A DNA stretch of 64,000 nucleotides from Paraescarpia echinospica (GCA_020002185.1 CM034543.1:3753834-3817833), one strand, 5' to 3'. Counted from the first letter of the stretch, positions 1 to 24,734 are shown. The notes: generated by a model from the sequence alone, not told the origin. Translations and numbers: made by a program.

Positions 1-1
1 T

Positions 2-211
2 TCCCTCTCTTAAGATATCAGCTTTAGTGACATCTTTGTGAACAGTTATCTTCCTTGTCCCACCTCCGGATTTCATTCGGACCGTCGTTCCGTCATGCAT
101 CCACCCTAGCAAGATGTTCCGAGAGTGCCTGTTGGCATTCTTGTTTCCCACAAGCTTAGCAGCCTTGCTAGCTCTACGTGCTTCTTTGCATTTTCCACTG
201 TTCTCTGTGGT
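2..211 (-). CDS. Possible edge exon with a GGGTR motif
   Basis: A 70-codon minus-strand frame is open from a stop at 212-214 to the window edge. It holds a basic stretch (KEARRASKAAK), then LLGWMHDG, then RMKSGGGTRKITV and a TKADIL segment. The order GW-[MH]..., R-x-x-K-x-GGGTR, then T...IL recalls, from memory, an uncharacterised protein group seen in cnidarian, fish and mollusc gene sets. That link is unchecked. No ATG lies upstream in frame and the 5' end is cut by a stop, so this is a partial exon or a decayed copy. The rest would lie left of the window. Confidence 0.35.
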
Positions 212-214
212 TTA

Positions 215-740
215 AGATGACATCACCATCTTTTCCCTCAACTCGGTAAAAATTGAGTTCCGCTTTCGAGTATTTTTATCAGATTCATCATCCATGATAT
301 CTGAAATGAATGAATTTATTTCAATGAACTGTTGCAAACATCAATCACACATCAATCACACTTTACCCAACCGCATCCCATCTTGACCAATAAAATGCCA
401 ACAATGTCATAGTTTGTTTGATTATTTCACCAAAACCACACACCAAACGTTGTGCAAACGAACTAACATGTCATAGTGGATAACTAGGTAGGTGTGTGTT
501 TGCTAAAGGAATTTGAAATGAGATGGGCAAAAAATATAATTGAGGAGGCAGTTTCAAACCGTAGATATTAACTATAGGATGCGCATAAGCACAATGAGAA
601 CAAGAACAGTTTAGAAAAAGATGAACAAGTGCAAAGTTAAACCCCCTAACAAATTTTGCATACAAAGTCAATGCTCAAGACAAACGTCAAAGCGCAGCAG
701 ACTAGAACTGGTGTCGTGCTTAAACTTAAGCAGAAAAAGC
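215..740. other. Unassigned AT-rich stretch
   Basis: Only short open frames without splice or promoter context are present. No RNA gene or repeat was recognised. Confidence 0.5.
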
Positions 741-3276
741 TCACCTACAGTCACCAAACTTCACATCATATATCTACAACACATAGTCTACACATACATA
801 ATTATGACGTGATCAAAAAGTTAAATTTACTGTCTTTTATCGAACAAAATGTACAAGAAATTCACTCGTTTTTGCGTGTATTCATTAGTTCCATCGGAAA
901 CTCCGGTAGGTGGCGCTACTTTATGGTTGACTTCAGACGTGGTGATAGATCACAATTCATATTTCATTAATAATTATTGTAAAAAGTCAATAAAATACAC
1001 GATGTTTCATTAAATTAATTAATTAAATATGGTTACCTTAAATGTAATGTTGACTGCAGCTGATAGTATTTATTACGGTTATTGGTTTGCTGCATTTTAA
1101 TATTGTCTACCAGAGGTAATTTATCTTGCTATGATACAATAATATATTATTTTGTTTTTAGTAACAATTTGTTGCAAACATTAATTATGCATATTATTTT
1201 ATATGCTGTACAGTGCTTTCCCTGTTATATACATTAAAAATAATAAACAATAATAGTATAATTTAATATGGACATTAGTACAATACAATAACCTGTATTT
1301 GTCCACAAATGGAAATTCAGGTGGTAAAAATTCACACTTTAACTCAAAAATATTAGTACATTTAAAGCTGATTAAGTTTAGTGATGTACATATTGGTCAA
1401 TCATGACATTACTATCACAGTGTTACTAAATCATAATATACGTTTGCCTTCACAGAGTACACAATGATGTTAGTCAGTCTTAGTCTCCGATGCTTCAAAG
1501 AGTCCATCCATACTTGTAGTGGTCAGATTTTAGTTTGAGTGGCCATTTTATCACGTTGTTAAATTTTACCAGACAGCCATTATAACGAACGTATATTCGG
1601 ATGCCAATAAAAGTAATCAATGCTCACTGGTTAATAATTTATGTGAAATTTCAGTATTTTGCTTGATATTACCATCCTCCAAATCATTTATTTTTATATA
1701 TTAAAGGATAATTTGTTTGAATATCTTATGCAAAGGTACACTGTAAAGGTATACTGTATAGGTAAATTAATACTGTATAAAGAAATTGTGTAAAGGAACA
1801 AATGAGCCAATTCTGGTTGTTGGACTTTTGTTTTTGAGTTCTATTATTGTAAATATAAAAAACGGGTGAAGTCAATAAGTATAATGTGATGGGTGCATAT
1901 GCACCACCTCGCTAAGGTAAAAGAGTTTCCCTTATGGGAAACCAGTTCCGTTTGAGGTTCGAATGGGGGGTGCAGTATGATGTCTCAAGAGAGGTTTTTT
2001 GGGAGCCTGCAAATGCAAGTTGATAAAATAATGCACCTCCAAAATAATTATGAATCTGCTTCGGTTGTAATCTGTAGTTCCAAGTGGACATCACTTCCAT
2101 GATATCATATAAAGTTGTGAATATAATAACATATAAGGTTTGAAGGTGAAATGCCGAAACAAGCGAGAATGTGGCACAGTGAGATGTCAAATTCGGGATG
2201 GATCCATTCCAGGACATCCATCCTCTATCTTTAAAAAAGGCACATTGTCATGTAACACATCAATTAGAAATTAACAAACAACTTAACATTATTATGTTTT
2301 ACCAATAAATACAATAATTTTTCAAACAATATTTCCTACAAAGGTTTTCATGATCATTAATACTATGTCAATATTATAATAAAGTAATTTGTATAGCTAT
2401 TTTTTAATCCACATAACACAATTTTTAACATTGTTAACAAGTAAAATATTAACAACAGGAATAATGTATAATAAATAAAATAAAATATTGTATGGTTTCA
2501 CAATAATTACAAAGAACATATTTCCGAAAGGGGGCATCCATGGCCTAATACCCACATAAATATGCCATTTTAAGATTATAACCGGAATGGATCAAAATTA
2601 AATTCCATAAAATATTTATGAAGACCTTTATACATTCTTTCATACTGCTGACATTATTGATGTTAAAAACTGTTTAAACTGTTGAACCATTCAGTAATTG
2701 CATGGCAAGCACACATTTACCTTACTAAATTTTAACTACATTTTTTAATTCACCTGTCACTGTTTATAATAAAGCTCGCATATTATTTTCAAGAAATAAA
2801 ACAATATTTTGATTGCAAAATAAAATGTTTGTAAAACACAAAATAAATTATTGTATGTACTGTATCACAGCTATGATGAATTGCCTCTGATAAACAATAT
2901 TAAAATGCACCTGTATTTAAACAAACCAATAGTTGTAATAAAACCCCTGCTTTCTGTCAACACTGAATTTAAGGTAATCTTATTTAATTAAATATCGTGT
3001 ATTTTATTGACTTTATTTTACAATATTATTGAAATATGAATTGTGATCTATCCCCACGTCTGACGGCAACCACTAAGTGGCGCCACCTACCGCAGTTTAC
3101 TGGGGAACTAATGAATACACGCAAAAACAAGTTAATATCTTGTACATTTTGATCAATAAAAGACACTAAATTTAATTGCTTGATCACGTGACAAGTATAT
3201 ATATATATATATATATATGTAGAATAGGTGTTGTAGATATATGATATGAAGTTTGGTTACTGTAGCCTGTAGGTGA
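741..3276. mobile_element. Element with about 315-bp inverted terminal arms
   Basis: The segment 741-1054 reappears inverted at 2955-3276 with moderate divergence. Shared blocks on both arms include the ACGTGATCA segment, TGCGTGTATTCATTAGTTCC, GGTAGGTGGCGC and AGATCACAATTCATATTTC. The two arms enclose about 1.9 kb of AT-rich sequence. A local richer patch at 1880-2220 has an open minus frame of 101 codons but no recognisable transposase. This is the shape of a foldback or long-TIR non-autonomous DNA transposon. No clear target-site duplication was found, so the outer ends are approximate. A simple inverted duplication is the alternative. Confidence 0.7.
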
Positions 3277-3852
3277 CCGTACATGTTTTTTTAGGTGCGG
3301 GCCTAAACTGCAAAAGTACCTCATAAATTGACAATATGCCAATAGTTCCCTCTTTCTGAGAATCAGGTTCTTGGTCCGCGGATAGCTTATCAGCCCCTCT
3401 GATCCCTGCCGAAAGTTTAAAACCGTATCTCCAGGACATATCTGCACTTACTATGAAATGATAGTCCAAATCACGTACCACAAAAACGTGTCGCTGGCGT
3501 AGACAGCCGGTGTCACATCTACTTATGGTTACCTCCAAATTACGTATATCTCTTCGGTCGTTATTACGTAGTTACCAAATCTAACGATCACATTTATGTG
3601 CTACTATCTAGGTAATTACGACCTCCCAAAAGGCGTTACTTATTACATGTGACACCGACGCCCGATACCTGTTGAAAGTTTAGGCAGGCCATCCCCATGC
3701 TAACATTAAACGTTTATAGGCTTTGTAATAGAGAAACCGATTGATGTACTTTGCCACGGTCCATACCCAAATACAAGGCAGTACCACTTCAAGTCTTTCG
3801 TACCATGTTTTTCCATGGCCGCTCTTCTATTCATCCGCGGAATAGTGTGTGG
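3277..3852. other. Unassigned stretch
   Basis: No supported gene. A (TA)n run sits just inside the preceding element at about 3195-3220. Confidence 0.4.
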
Positions 3853-3959
3853 TAGTAATTTGTACATACGAATTAGTAATTCGTACATACGAATTAGTAA
3901 TTCGTACATACGAATTAGTAATTCGTACTTACGAATTAGTAATTCGTATTTACGAATTA
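3853..3959. repeat. Tandem 21-bp palindromic repeat, five units
   Basis: The unit TAATTCGTACATACGAATTAG is repeated about five times. Each unit is itself an inverted repeat (TAATTCGTA and TACGAATTA around two bases). The last two units vary the centre to CT and TT. Confidence 0.9.
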
Positions 3960-4040
3960 AAAAATATACGTCGGTGGCAGTTCAGCGCTGCCGTACATTG
4001 TCACATGCTGTAATCGTATAAAATATATACTATAGTTGAC

Positions 4041-4088
4041 GGTGGCGGAGTAGCACACATAATCGATTATGCGTGCAACTCCGCCACC
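4041..4088. repeat. 48-bp near-perfect palindrome
   Basis: The sequence pairs 22 of 24 positions around a central ATCGAT. The outer arms are GGTGGCGGAGT and ACTCCGCCACC. Mismatches are only at 4052/4077 and 4057/4072. It has no loop and could extrude as a cruciform or bind a dimeric protein. Nothing around it identifies a gene. Confidence 0.95.
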
Positions 4089-5519
4089 ATTTCATACAAC
4101 TGCAACTGCATGCACTTGGCAAAGGTATAATCTGATATAATAATTAGTCGTGATAAAGGTGATGGAGGTGGCGGTGGAGGTGATGATAACTGTATCTATG
4201 TCATCTTGGTCTCTTTCCAGGGCAGATACGAAGCAAGCATTCGAATATACGGCAAGGACAAACGGGAACTGGGTTGTCTGCACATGATGTTCAAAATGAA
4301 ACGCCGTCGTAAGAACAACTGGCTCGCCAACTAGTGTCGTGTTGCATTTTCTCGTCGACATCGAAATGATGCTCCGATGCTGAGCGAACTCTTCGGCAAA
4401 TGGATTGTTCGCAGCGTTGTTTGCAATGTCCGATTGCGCATTGTCCGATTGCAGTTTAACGATACCTGCGCGGCTCGCAACCACCCGGAAATGTCGCAAA
4501 CGCCAGGAAGTGACGCCAACGATGACAATTCGGAATCGCGTTAAACTCGGACAACTGTGCAACCAAGATGTCGTGTGTCATTTCCGATTTGTGATGGCGG
4601 TCTTACGCGAAATGCTTCAAATATCGCTCAGCGGCACACGAGTCGGCTGCGCGTAGGCCTACTAGTGCAACAGTCTTTGCAATAGCGACTAGTTGAATGT
4701 CTGGAGGACTATCACGTGTGCAGTATTTTATTTCTCGTTTCCTTTAACGGTGCGTCGCGCGTATTGTCGACTATTCAAAAAGACGAAATGTACGGAAAGC
4801 AACTCCAGCAAACGGAAACCTTTGTCGTGGCAAAAGTAAAAACGTTACAAGGCACGGACGAATTGTATTCGCGTGGCCGTTGGTGTTTCGATGCGTCGTG
4901 TATTCGGTTATCCGTTTAAGGACGCATCTTGTACACGGATTATAAAAATACAGAACAATGTATTTACGTGAACTTGATGGTTGAATGAGACGGTTTTGTA
5001 CATTCGTCGATGTATAGTTGTGTACATACGGTTAATCTGCATCATATCGTATCGCGTAATTTAAATATGCTATCGATAAACGGGTATGGCGCGGTGTAAC
5101 AATGGAGTGTCTTTCATCGTTTTGGTGCGTTCAGTTGAGATTAGCAAGCGGTTTCTCTGGCCAACAGCGGTTGTAGTCGAAATAACTCTACTTGCTCACT
5201 TTGCATTTTAATAACCAGCCAGTTACGCCATATAGGGTACGATATTTTAATTTACGAGGGCTATACAGCTTTGTTTATATAGAGGTCGGGCAAGTAGGCC
5301 CTATTTATATTAAGTGACATATATAATAGGGTCTAGAGAAAGAATAGGTTATCTTAATATGATATCCACAACTGGCAAACTTCTTACTTCAGAAAATAAT
5401 AGTTTAAAAGAAAGTCCAGCTCTCTTGAAATAATATTATTGGCCCTTCGTACCCCTATGGTGATGGTGGTAGGTTTTGGTTTTTATTGAATAAATTTCGT
5501 TTCGCCTATACACTGGTTG
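4089..5519. other. Unassigned stretch
   Basis: Open frames occur on both strands at 4100-4660 (up to 156 codons on the minus strand), but they overlap each other, show no family resemblance and have no convincing splice signals. A GGTGGAGGTG-rich patch lies at 4160-4190. I see no supported gene. Confidence 0.4.
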
Positions 5520-5727
5520 CGTTCAATATACATGTGCTGTAACACCAAGAATAGATAAGCGAGCGAAAAATGAACAACTGAAAACACGTCCCAAAAATGC
5601 TTTTGTGAACGATTGCTTGTACCATTACGATTTGTCCGATCCAAACAATCTTGATATCGTTTGAAAGCTTACGACTTCTACTATTCAAATATATAAATGG
5701 TTTCCTGATATTCGTTCCTAAAATAAA

Positions 5728-5841
5728 CTATAAACGGACATATAACGGTGCCGGTTCCGGTGTCTTAGACACTGCGAACGTTGTTGTTTCGTCGACACAG
5801 TTCACCAATCTACCGATTGAGGCACCACTGTCTGATGTCAT
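5728..5841 (-). CDS. Small leftward open frame of inverted pair (37 aa)
   Basis: The frame starts at an ATG in the context GAGCTTATATCATGA, which is shared with the mirror copy, and runs 37 codons. The product starts MTSDSGASIGRL and ends APLYVRL. It has no signal peptide, no domain and no known family. Because the start context is better conserved between arms than the coding part, translation is uncertain. It may be the 5' part of an RNA gene or of a spliced message. Confidence 0.3.
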   Translation of the reverse strand: MTSDSGASIGRLVNCVDETTTFAVSKTPEPAPLYVRL

Positions 5842-5966
5842 GATATAAGCTCCATCCACTTTCAAACGGCTGCTAAAATGACATACGCGAAGTAGGCGTG
5901 ACGTCACAATCACGTATATCAACCAACCAACACAACGAATTTCGATCAGTTGGTTGGCGTACGTTA

Positions 5967-6026
5967 TGTGACGTCACGCCGACGTAGATATATATCGGCT
6001 TTGCTGCGATCAAAGCACATCAGTTT
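5967..6026 (+). promoter_or_regulatory. CRE / TATA / initiator cluster
   Basis: A perfect TGACGTCA (CREB/ATF site type) lies at 5969-5976. It is followed by an ATATATAT run near 5987-5995 and a TCAGTT initiator-like sequence at 6020-6025, about 31 bases after the TATA. The mirror CRE is at 5899-5906 in the left arm, where no TATA is evident. The ATG of the rightward frame follows at 6060. Confidence 0.5.
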
Positions 6027-6059
6027 CGTTGCGGTTAAAAAGTGGGTGGAGCTTATAAC

Positions 6060-6197
6060 ATGAAATCACGAAATGATGAAGTGCGCATGTCTGAACTTAT
6101 GCAAATAAAGAAAACAGCGCCGCAATCGGAAGATTATTGTATTGAGTACCCGCCGCCAACATCGTTCGGAACCGTACAGAAATCGGCACGATTGTAA
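6060..6197 (+). CDS. Small rightward open frame or first exon (45 aa)
   Basis: An ATG at 6060, 35-40 bases after the initiator-like site, opens 45 codons starting MKSRNDEVRMSEL and ending TVQKSARL. The stop overlaps a strong splice donor (ATT|GTAAGT at 6194), so the frame could instead be a first coding exon ending at 6193. No downstream partner exon was identified. It matches no family I know. Its mirror copy is the 37-codon frame on the minus strand. Confidence 0.35.
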   Translation: MKSRNDEVRMSELMQIKKTAPQSEDYCIEYPPPTSFGTVQKSARL

Positions 6198-6628
6198 GTC
6201 CGTTTATAGGTGTTCTATGAACGGTTATTGGGAAATATAAATGACGCTAGAATAACCAAAAGTGCATCCTTTCAAATGATACCAAAATCGTCGGGACAGG
6301 ACGAGCCACGAGGGTGCTAGTGATCATAGAATTTCATGTTTTGGACGTGTTCCGAGTTGTTCATTTTTCGCTCGCTTATCTATATTTGATAACATGAATG
6401 TGAAATATATGTTAGGGTATATCACATATATCATCAAGAGCGATTCGTAGAGCCAGAGCACAATAAAATATTGACGTTTGACTGAAAACACGATTATATA
6501 ACAAACACGGAAATGCCAGCAGCGACAATGTCGAAGAGGTGTGAGGAATGTCTAATAGTTATACCTGGTATGTGGCATCATATCCGGTCTACGTTTATTA
6601 CCAAATCTTGTTTATGGAATATACAATC

Positions 6629-6752
<124 letters not shown>

Positions 6753-6950
6753 CACAGAGAGGAGGGAGGGAAGGAGGGAGGGAGGGAGAGAGAGAAGGAG
6801 GGAGGGAGAGAGGGAGAGAGGGAGAGAGGGAGAGAGGGAGAGAAGGAGAAAGGGAGATAGGGAGAGAGAGGGAGAGGGGGAGAGGGAAAAAGAGAGAGAG
6901 GGAGAAAGGGAGAGAGGGAGAGAGGAAGATAGAGATAGGAGAGAGAGAGA
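6753..6950. repeat. GGGA/GAGA purine-rich low-complexity tract
   Basis: Nearly pure purine on the plus strand (GAGAGGGAGA type), directly after the CA repeat. Confidence 0.95.
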
Positions 6951-7639
6951 AATGTCCTAACCACCGATGCTCACTGAACTTATAAAAAAATATATTGTGT
7001 GCACATGGCGTATCTCCTCCAATCACCGCGTTTAAAGTACCTAGTAGTTATTTTGGACTAAGTAAGGTTGACGGAGGAGAGGGGTCGTTTTGGAGAAATT
7101 ATGTCAAAAAGGCGTATGGGGCAAACATGTTTCAGAACCATTAGCCGATAAATTTCCGTCCTGAAGACTGAAATATCTGCGATTTGATGGTCAACGAACA
7201 CAACATTTATGCAGATTTAAACAAGATGAGTATGTTATTAATTAAAAGTTTGCATATTACATTTTACATATACTATTGTATATTATTTTAAATCGTTCCA
7301 TGACATAATCATGCGGGTACCCGGATATGCTTGTCACAATTTTGATGAAGAGTTACAAAATGTGATCCAGGATCTCGGCCGTTTTATTTGGTCTGTCGAT
7401 TTTTTCCGTGGTATTCATAGGGGTACAGAACTCTTGCACCAGTTTACTTAACACGCAGCACGCATGCTTAAATGCACGCGTGCGACCTAGGAAGCTACGG
7501 CCCGCTATTACATACCATGGTAAATATAACCTGATAACGTATCTACTTACACTGTAGAAATGGTAGGAAATGGCGCAACGCAACCGAACTTTATATCACT
7601 TCCGTTATTCCCCACGTACATCCCGCCCCGCGGCGCCAC
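6951..7639. other. Unassigned stretch
   Basis: No supported gene. A GC-rich patch with GCGGCGCC near 7630 precedes the transposase remnant. Confidence 0.4.
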
Positions 7640-8123
7640 TGATCGCGGCCACTGCTAAACTTCAAATGTAGCGGCCTTGACACGATCAATGCTGTTAAAG
7701 TTTGTTATGCGCCTTTGATGATAATCCCATAGAGGTTCGACGGAGCTCAGATCAGGTCTCATCCTGCAGGAAAGCCGTATATTAGTGGTTCGGGCTGCAA
7801 AAAGGTGAACGTTTTCTTGCTGGAATGTCGCGACGTCGGAATGAACATAAAAAATGTATCAGATCTGGCTTAATGATTTCGTACATGTATCGATGAGGAT
7901 TGTGGTTCCCATCAATCGCCACCAGAGTATGTTTGGTGTGCAAACGTAGTACACGCTCGGACCACTCGACCGGTTCAGCGGCCCCCGGTATGATCTCTTC
8001 ATGGCCAGGAAGCTCCCTTCTAACAGTTGAGTTGCTGTTTTGCTGGGGCCACGCCACGATACGTGAGTGCACACCGCAACACGGCAATATGCGGTTGCGT
8101 TCATCACTTGATAGTTGGATCAT
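7640..8123 (-). pseudogene. Degenerate Tc1-like transposase fragment
   Basis: The minus-strand translation shows, across at least two frames, the order expected of the C-terminal half of a Tc1-like transposase: FSSDE-like QLSSDERNRI, then IDGNHNPHRYMYEIIKPD (compare the family pattern of a GN-L-x-x-RY-x-x-E-I-L segment), then PARKRSPFCSP and, after a stop, FLQDET and a DLSSVEPLWDY segment corresponding to the DLNPIEHLWD region. Stops and frameshifts break it, so it is dead. The DDE residues are partly lost. Ends are approximate and no terminal repeats were found. This is family recognition by eye, not a search result. Confidence 0.6.
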
Positions 8124-9838
8124 TTCGGTTCCTAAATATTCTATAGTGACCTGTTATTGTCTTTATAAATCATGTAGCTGAAGCGAAGCGTGTCATGGTC
8201 ACACAAGACTGAGTAAGTGGTCGCCAAATTCATGCCAAAACCAAGTTATAATAACTGCATTGTCATCAGAGAAATATTTGCACAATAGAAGTGGAAAGTG
8301 TCAAGCTCTGTTGTTTGTGACAACTGGTGGCGCCACACCACGGAGCTTCGATAACCGAGGTTAGACACAGTGCGATTTGCTTCGGATTTCCGTCATTTAA
8401 TACTACAAATTGTGCCTACAGTGTATACATGTTTTGTTCTATAGATGACTTGCATCTTCTGATAATTGCAGCTGTAGAATTTTGGCTGCGTGACTTCGCC
8501 AGAACGATAGTCTGGCTCTGAATGGCCTTTTTGAATGTTATGCATTAAGAGCTGCCACCTAGTGAATATGCATGTGATTAAAAGGCATTAAACTACGAAA
8601 AAAGTTTAATGTCGGTTTATTTTGTGTTTGACATGTTTCAGTATAAGTTTAATGTTGAATAGTTGTTATACTATAGTATTATCTGATAAAAGTGTACCCT
8701 TATTGAATTTGTTATTTTATAGTTGGCCTGAGAGCCAATCGTCGTATCTACCCGAATCTGACTGGAGCTTAATAATCCAGGCCGTTGTGACGGGCCAATG
8801 CTGCCACCTCACGGCGGCTGGATAATCGAGACTAGAGCCAGCCCAGCACATGGGCTGCCCTCGTGTTTTGGATTCACCACAGCACAGGTAATGCCATCTT
8901 GCGAGAGTAGATCGAGCTAACCACAACACCCTCTTGCGAGCGTACTGAGATAACCACACCTTAGACTTTGCAGAAGGAACGTGCGATTTTGAGCGATCAA
9001 AAATATCTTCAGCCTATAGCCAATATGCGCCAGTTTCAGTTGATTGTAACATGTTTGCCGATGCATTACTAACCACGCTTCTCGGTTCTGGTGTCCACAA
9101 TAATTGCCGTTATGTCCAGTGACATGGGTTCCGTTCCAGATAATGCGCCATTTCACAATTTTATTTCCCATGTTATACATGGTGACGACTACACGCTCCT
9201 ATGTAATCGTAGGCGTCGGGAACGGGGGCTTTGGGGCCGAGCCCTCATTTAGAGTAGCGTCTTAGCCCCCAATATTTTGTGAATTTTGTTGATGTTTTGG
9301 TGAGCGTCAAAGGTGGTGCAGTCGGAGGTTCTCGAAAGCAACACGCCCATTCGAACTGCGAAAAATGTCTCATAATACCCCCCTCGAATCTAGAAAAATC
9401 TCAAACACTATCTCCCTCCTTCCATCTTCCGATGTCACGTCCGACAGAAGCAAACGTGCTCCGATTCGCCCCCCCCCCTCCCTCCATATACACCACGTTC
9501 CGACGTCTATCCATAATGCTTGACGTTTTTAGGTCTTTGCGAACGTTTGCGACCACTACTAAACTAGATACAAGTCACCACAACACAATTCACATGCCGC
9601 ATGAACCGCATGCACAAACGAAGTGCGCTTGTGAAATGCTGTAGACGCATGCGGTTCAGAAAATACACATTATACATTTTGGAACAACACCGGCAATTCA
9701 ATTGTCCCAAAACTGAAACGTGCCATCAAAGTCATGTGTAGCATACCCATTGGTTATCATGCGGTCTCAATGTGCTGTTCAGTCTTATCATTCAAAGTTA
9801 CTATGATCGCATAATTGTAGTGTTTCATACAGTAAACA
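8124..9838. other. Unassigned intergenic stretch downstream of SLC10-like gene
   Basis: No supported coding exon. A short tandem duplication (CTTGCGAGAG/CTTGCGAGCG segments followed by TAACCACA) lies at about 8897-8958, and a poly-C tract at 9468-9482. The 3' UTR of the minus-strand SLC10-like gene probably extends into 9700-9947, but no clear AATAAA was located. Confidence 0.4.
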
Positions 9839-9947
9839 AACGATGCCAGTAGCGTCCACAATTCCTTTCGCGCTTGCGGATATCCGGCATATAAAAGCAA
9901 TAATACTGGTTAGTTTGTCGTGCGCGAAGGTTTCATAGGCAACGTCC

Positions 9948-22630
<12,683 letters not shown>

Positions 22631-23218
22631 CGTAAACGGTGGCTGGTCCGTGACGCGCTAACTAGAGGAGTTGACTTAATCGCGGCTATTATTGACCATC
22701 GTAGGAAGCGTTATCAGTTCACCGGCAACACACTCGCCGGGCATCGTTAATCGTCCCGCTTTACGCCGCCAAACTTGCAATGGCAATCTGGTGTAGATTC
22801 AGAATGTCTCTAAAGACGTCGGCATGGTTAAACACGAGACAACTCGGTGTATCTCTCGCGCCCCGGCTGCATCGACTGGCGTGGAATGCGGTAATACCTC
22901 TATGCCGACTCGGCAACTCTGCTTGTTCGTCAAGTGTATATGCAACTGAACTTTGTTCCGATTTCTCGCATTATCGTACGGATTACGCACAATGTGTCAC
23001 GTGCTTACTTCGCACGTCGCCTTTAAGTGTTCGCAGGCGGAGGGTCGAAGTGACGCGATTTGTGATGAGCATATTATCATGTTGACAATAGCGGCATCGA
23101 GATAAGGATGGTGCCGATATAAATGACAAGATTTATGTCACCACACGTTTTTAGGTCCGATCTGATTAGACAAATACAATTGTTGTCGGGTTGAATGTGT
23201 TTAAAAAGAATAGCGTAT
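22631..23218. other. Region 5' of the SLC10-like gene
   Basis: The start codon of the minus-strand gene is at 22,630, so its 5' UTR and promoter should lie here. I see no clear TATA box. The region is richer in CpG than its surroundings. Confidence 0.4.
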
Positions 23219-23915
23219 TGTTTGCTTGCTGTAGATTTAACAAGATTTAACAAGATTGCCACCCAGAGAATTAACTCTAGATGGCATGTGGACAAGGAAG
23301 CCCTTTGGCTTATCGAGAGTCCAATCCTTTTATCTACGTGTATCCCGCCCTTCTGAGGTATGTGTTTTTTTTTAAACATATTCACGCTACTAGCACCCAT
23401 ACAAGCAGCAGATAATCTGCTCCAATATTTTAAAGTTCTTTGTGAAAATGAGAACTATCTTATATCTCATCTACACTGCTCTTTTACCAATGTAACTTCA
23501 TGTCCTCTATCTTTATTAACTAAGAAAAAATATTGTTATCAATATTTTCATAACCATTCTGTATTTTTAACACTTCTATCTGGTCTCCTCTCAATCTCCT
23601 GCCTGGTCTCTATTGCTGTTAAACCACATTCTTTTAGGCGTATTTCATAACTAAGATTCCTCAGTTTTTGTATCATTTTAGTTGCTCTCCTCTGTACTCT
23701 TTCTAGCATATCTATGTCCTTCTCCTTATGGCCTCCACGCTTGTATACAATATTCTAAATGAAGCCTAACTTTTGTTTTGTACACCGGTATTATTAGTTA
23801 TTTTTCCTTATACGCTATATTTCGCCTAATTAAATCATATGATTTGATTTCCCTTTGAAGCTGCAATTCCGCACTGCTCTGAAACCTTCATATCAGCACT
23901 AATGGTTAACCCTAA
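23219..23915 (-). mobile_element. 3' fragment of the same CR1-like LINE, inverted
   Basis: The reverse complement matches 46,230-46,915 of the fuller LINE. It includes the C-terminal coding part and the 3' tail, here two copies of TTGTTAAATC. Frameshifts and indels make it non-coding. Confidence 0.85.
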
Positions 23916-24169
23916 GTTATTTATTATTTATTTATCTATTTATTTACTTTTCATATACATGTTAGCCTAGTTTATTGATATTTACATTAATTTTAGTTTA
24001 TTTATTAAAATAATAATAATATGATCTTAACTATTTTATTTTATGAAATGTTATGTCACATTCCTTTTCTACTTCTTCAATATTTATTGTCTTAATTACT
24101 ATTATTATTATTATTAGTTCATTTTATCTATGATATAATAACTATTGTTTTTTATTCAAATGCATTATT

Positions 24170-24260
24170 TTTAACGTACATCTGTATTGTTGTAAAGCGC
24201 TGTGAACAATATTGGATGTGGTGCTTAACAAAATAAAATATTATTATTATTATTATTATA
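24170..24260 (+). mobile_element. Non-LTR or SINE 3' tail
   Basis: TTGTAAAGCGCTGTGAACAA followed by AAATAAAAT and (TAT)n resembles the common GTAAAGCGCTTTGA...(ATT)n 3' end of invertebrate retroposons. Only the tail is recognised. Confidence 0.5.
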
Positions 24261-24619
24261 AGTGTAATCAGTGGAAATACCATTAAACTGACCTAAGATA
24301 AATTGCTAAACTAAATTATTTAAATCAAGCAGGCAAACTGTAATGTAAACACAAATGCTTCTTAATTAGTCAACCGGAACCTTACTAGATGCATTCTGGG
24401 AGTTGTTCTTGTGTTACTATCTACGTCACATCCTGTATGTGATGTAGATACTTCCGTACTGAGACATGTTGAATGCTGACCGTTTCTATTGGAACTTGGG
24501 GAACTGAGAACGACAACGGAGGACAGTGACAGAAGAATTGTGCTAGCCAACACACTTCGACTCGAGTGGCAGAAAAGTGAGTGAGTAACCGTTTATGCGC
24601 TTACATGCATAGACAGTTG

Positions 24620-24637
24620 TACTTCGGCCCCAGGTCT

Positions 24638-24734
<97 letters not shown>

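Larger units (their letters stand above)
5520..6420. repeat. Head-to-head inverted duplication with divergent small frames
   Basis: About 390 bp left of a short centre (5907-5966) are repeated in inverted orientation on the right, clearly diverged. Matching blocks on both arms are GTGACGTCACGCC next to the centre, AAAGTGG(A/G)TGGAGCTTATA(A/T)CATGA around an ATG, GTCCGTTTATAG, CTTTCAAA(C/T)GATA, and GTTCATTTTTCGCTCGCTTATCTAT near the outer ends. An AATAAA lies beyond each arm (about 5488 on minus, 6462 on plus). The layout suggests two diverged copies of one transcription unit reading outward, or a foldback element. Confidence 0.8.

Noticed and set aside
24362..24553. Hydrophobic minus-strand frame as a signal-peptide exon
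   Set aside because: No in-frame ATG, and a second frame is equally open; evidence is too weak.
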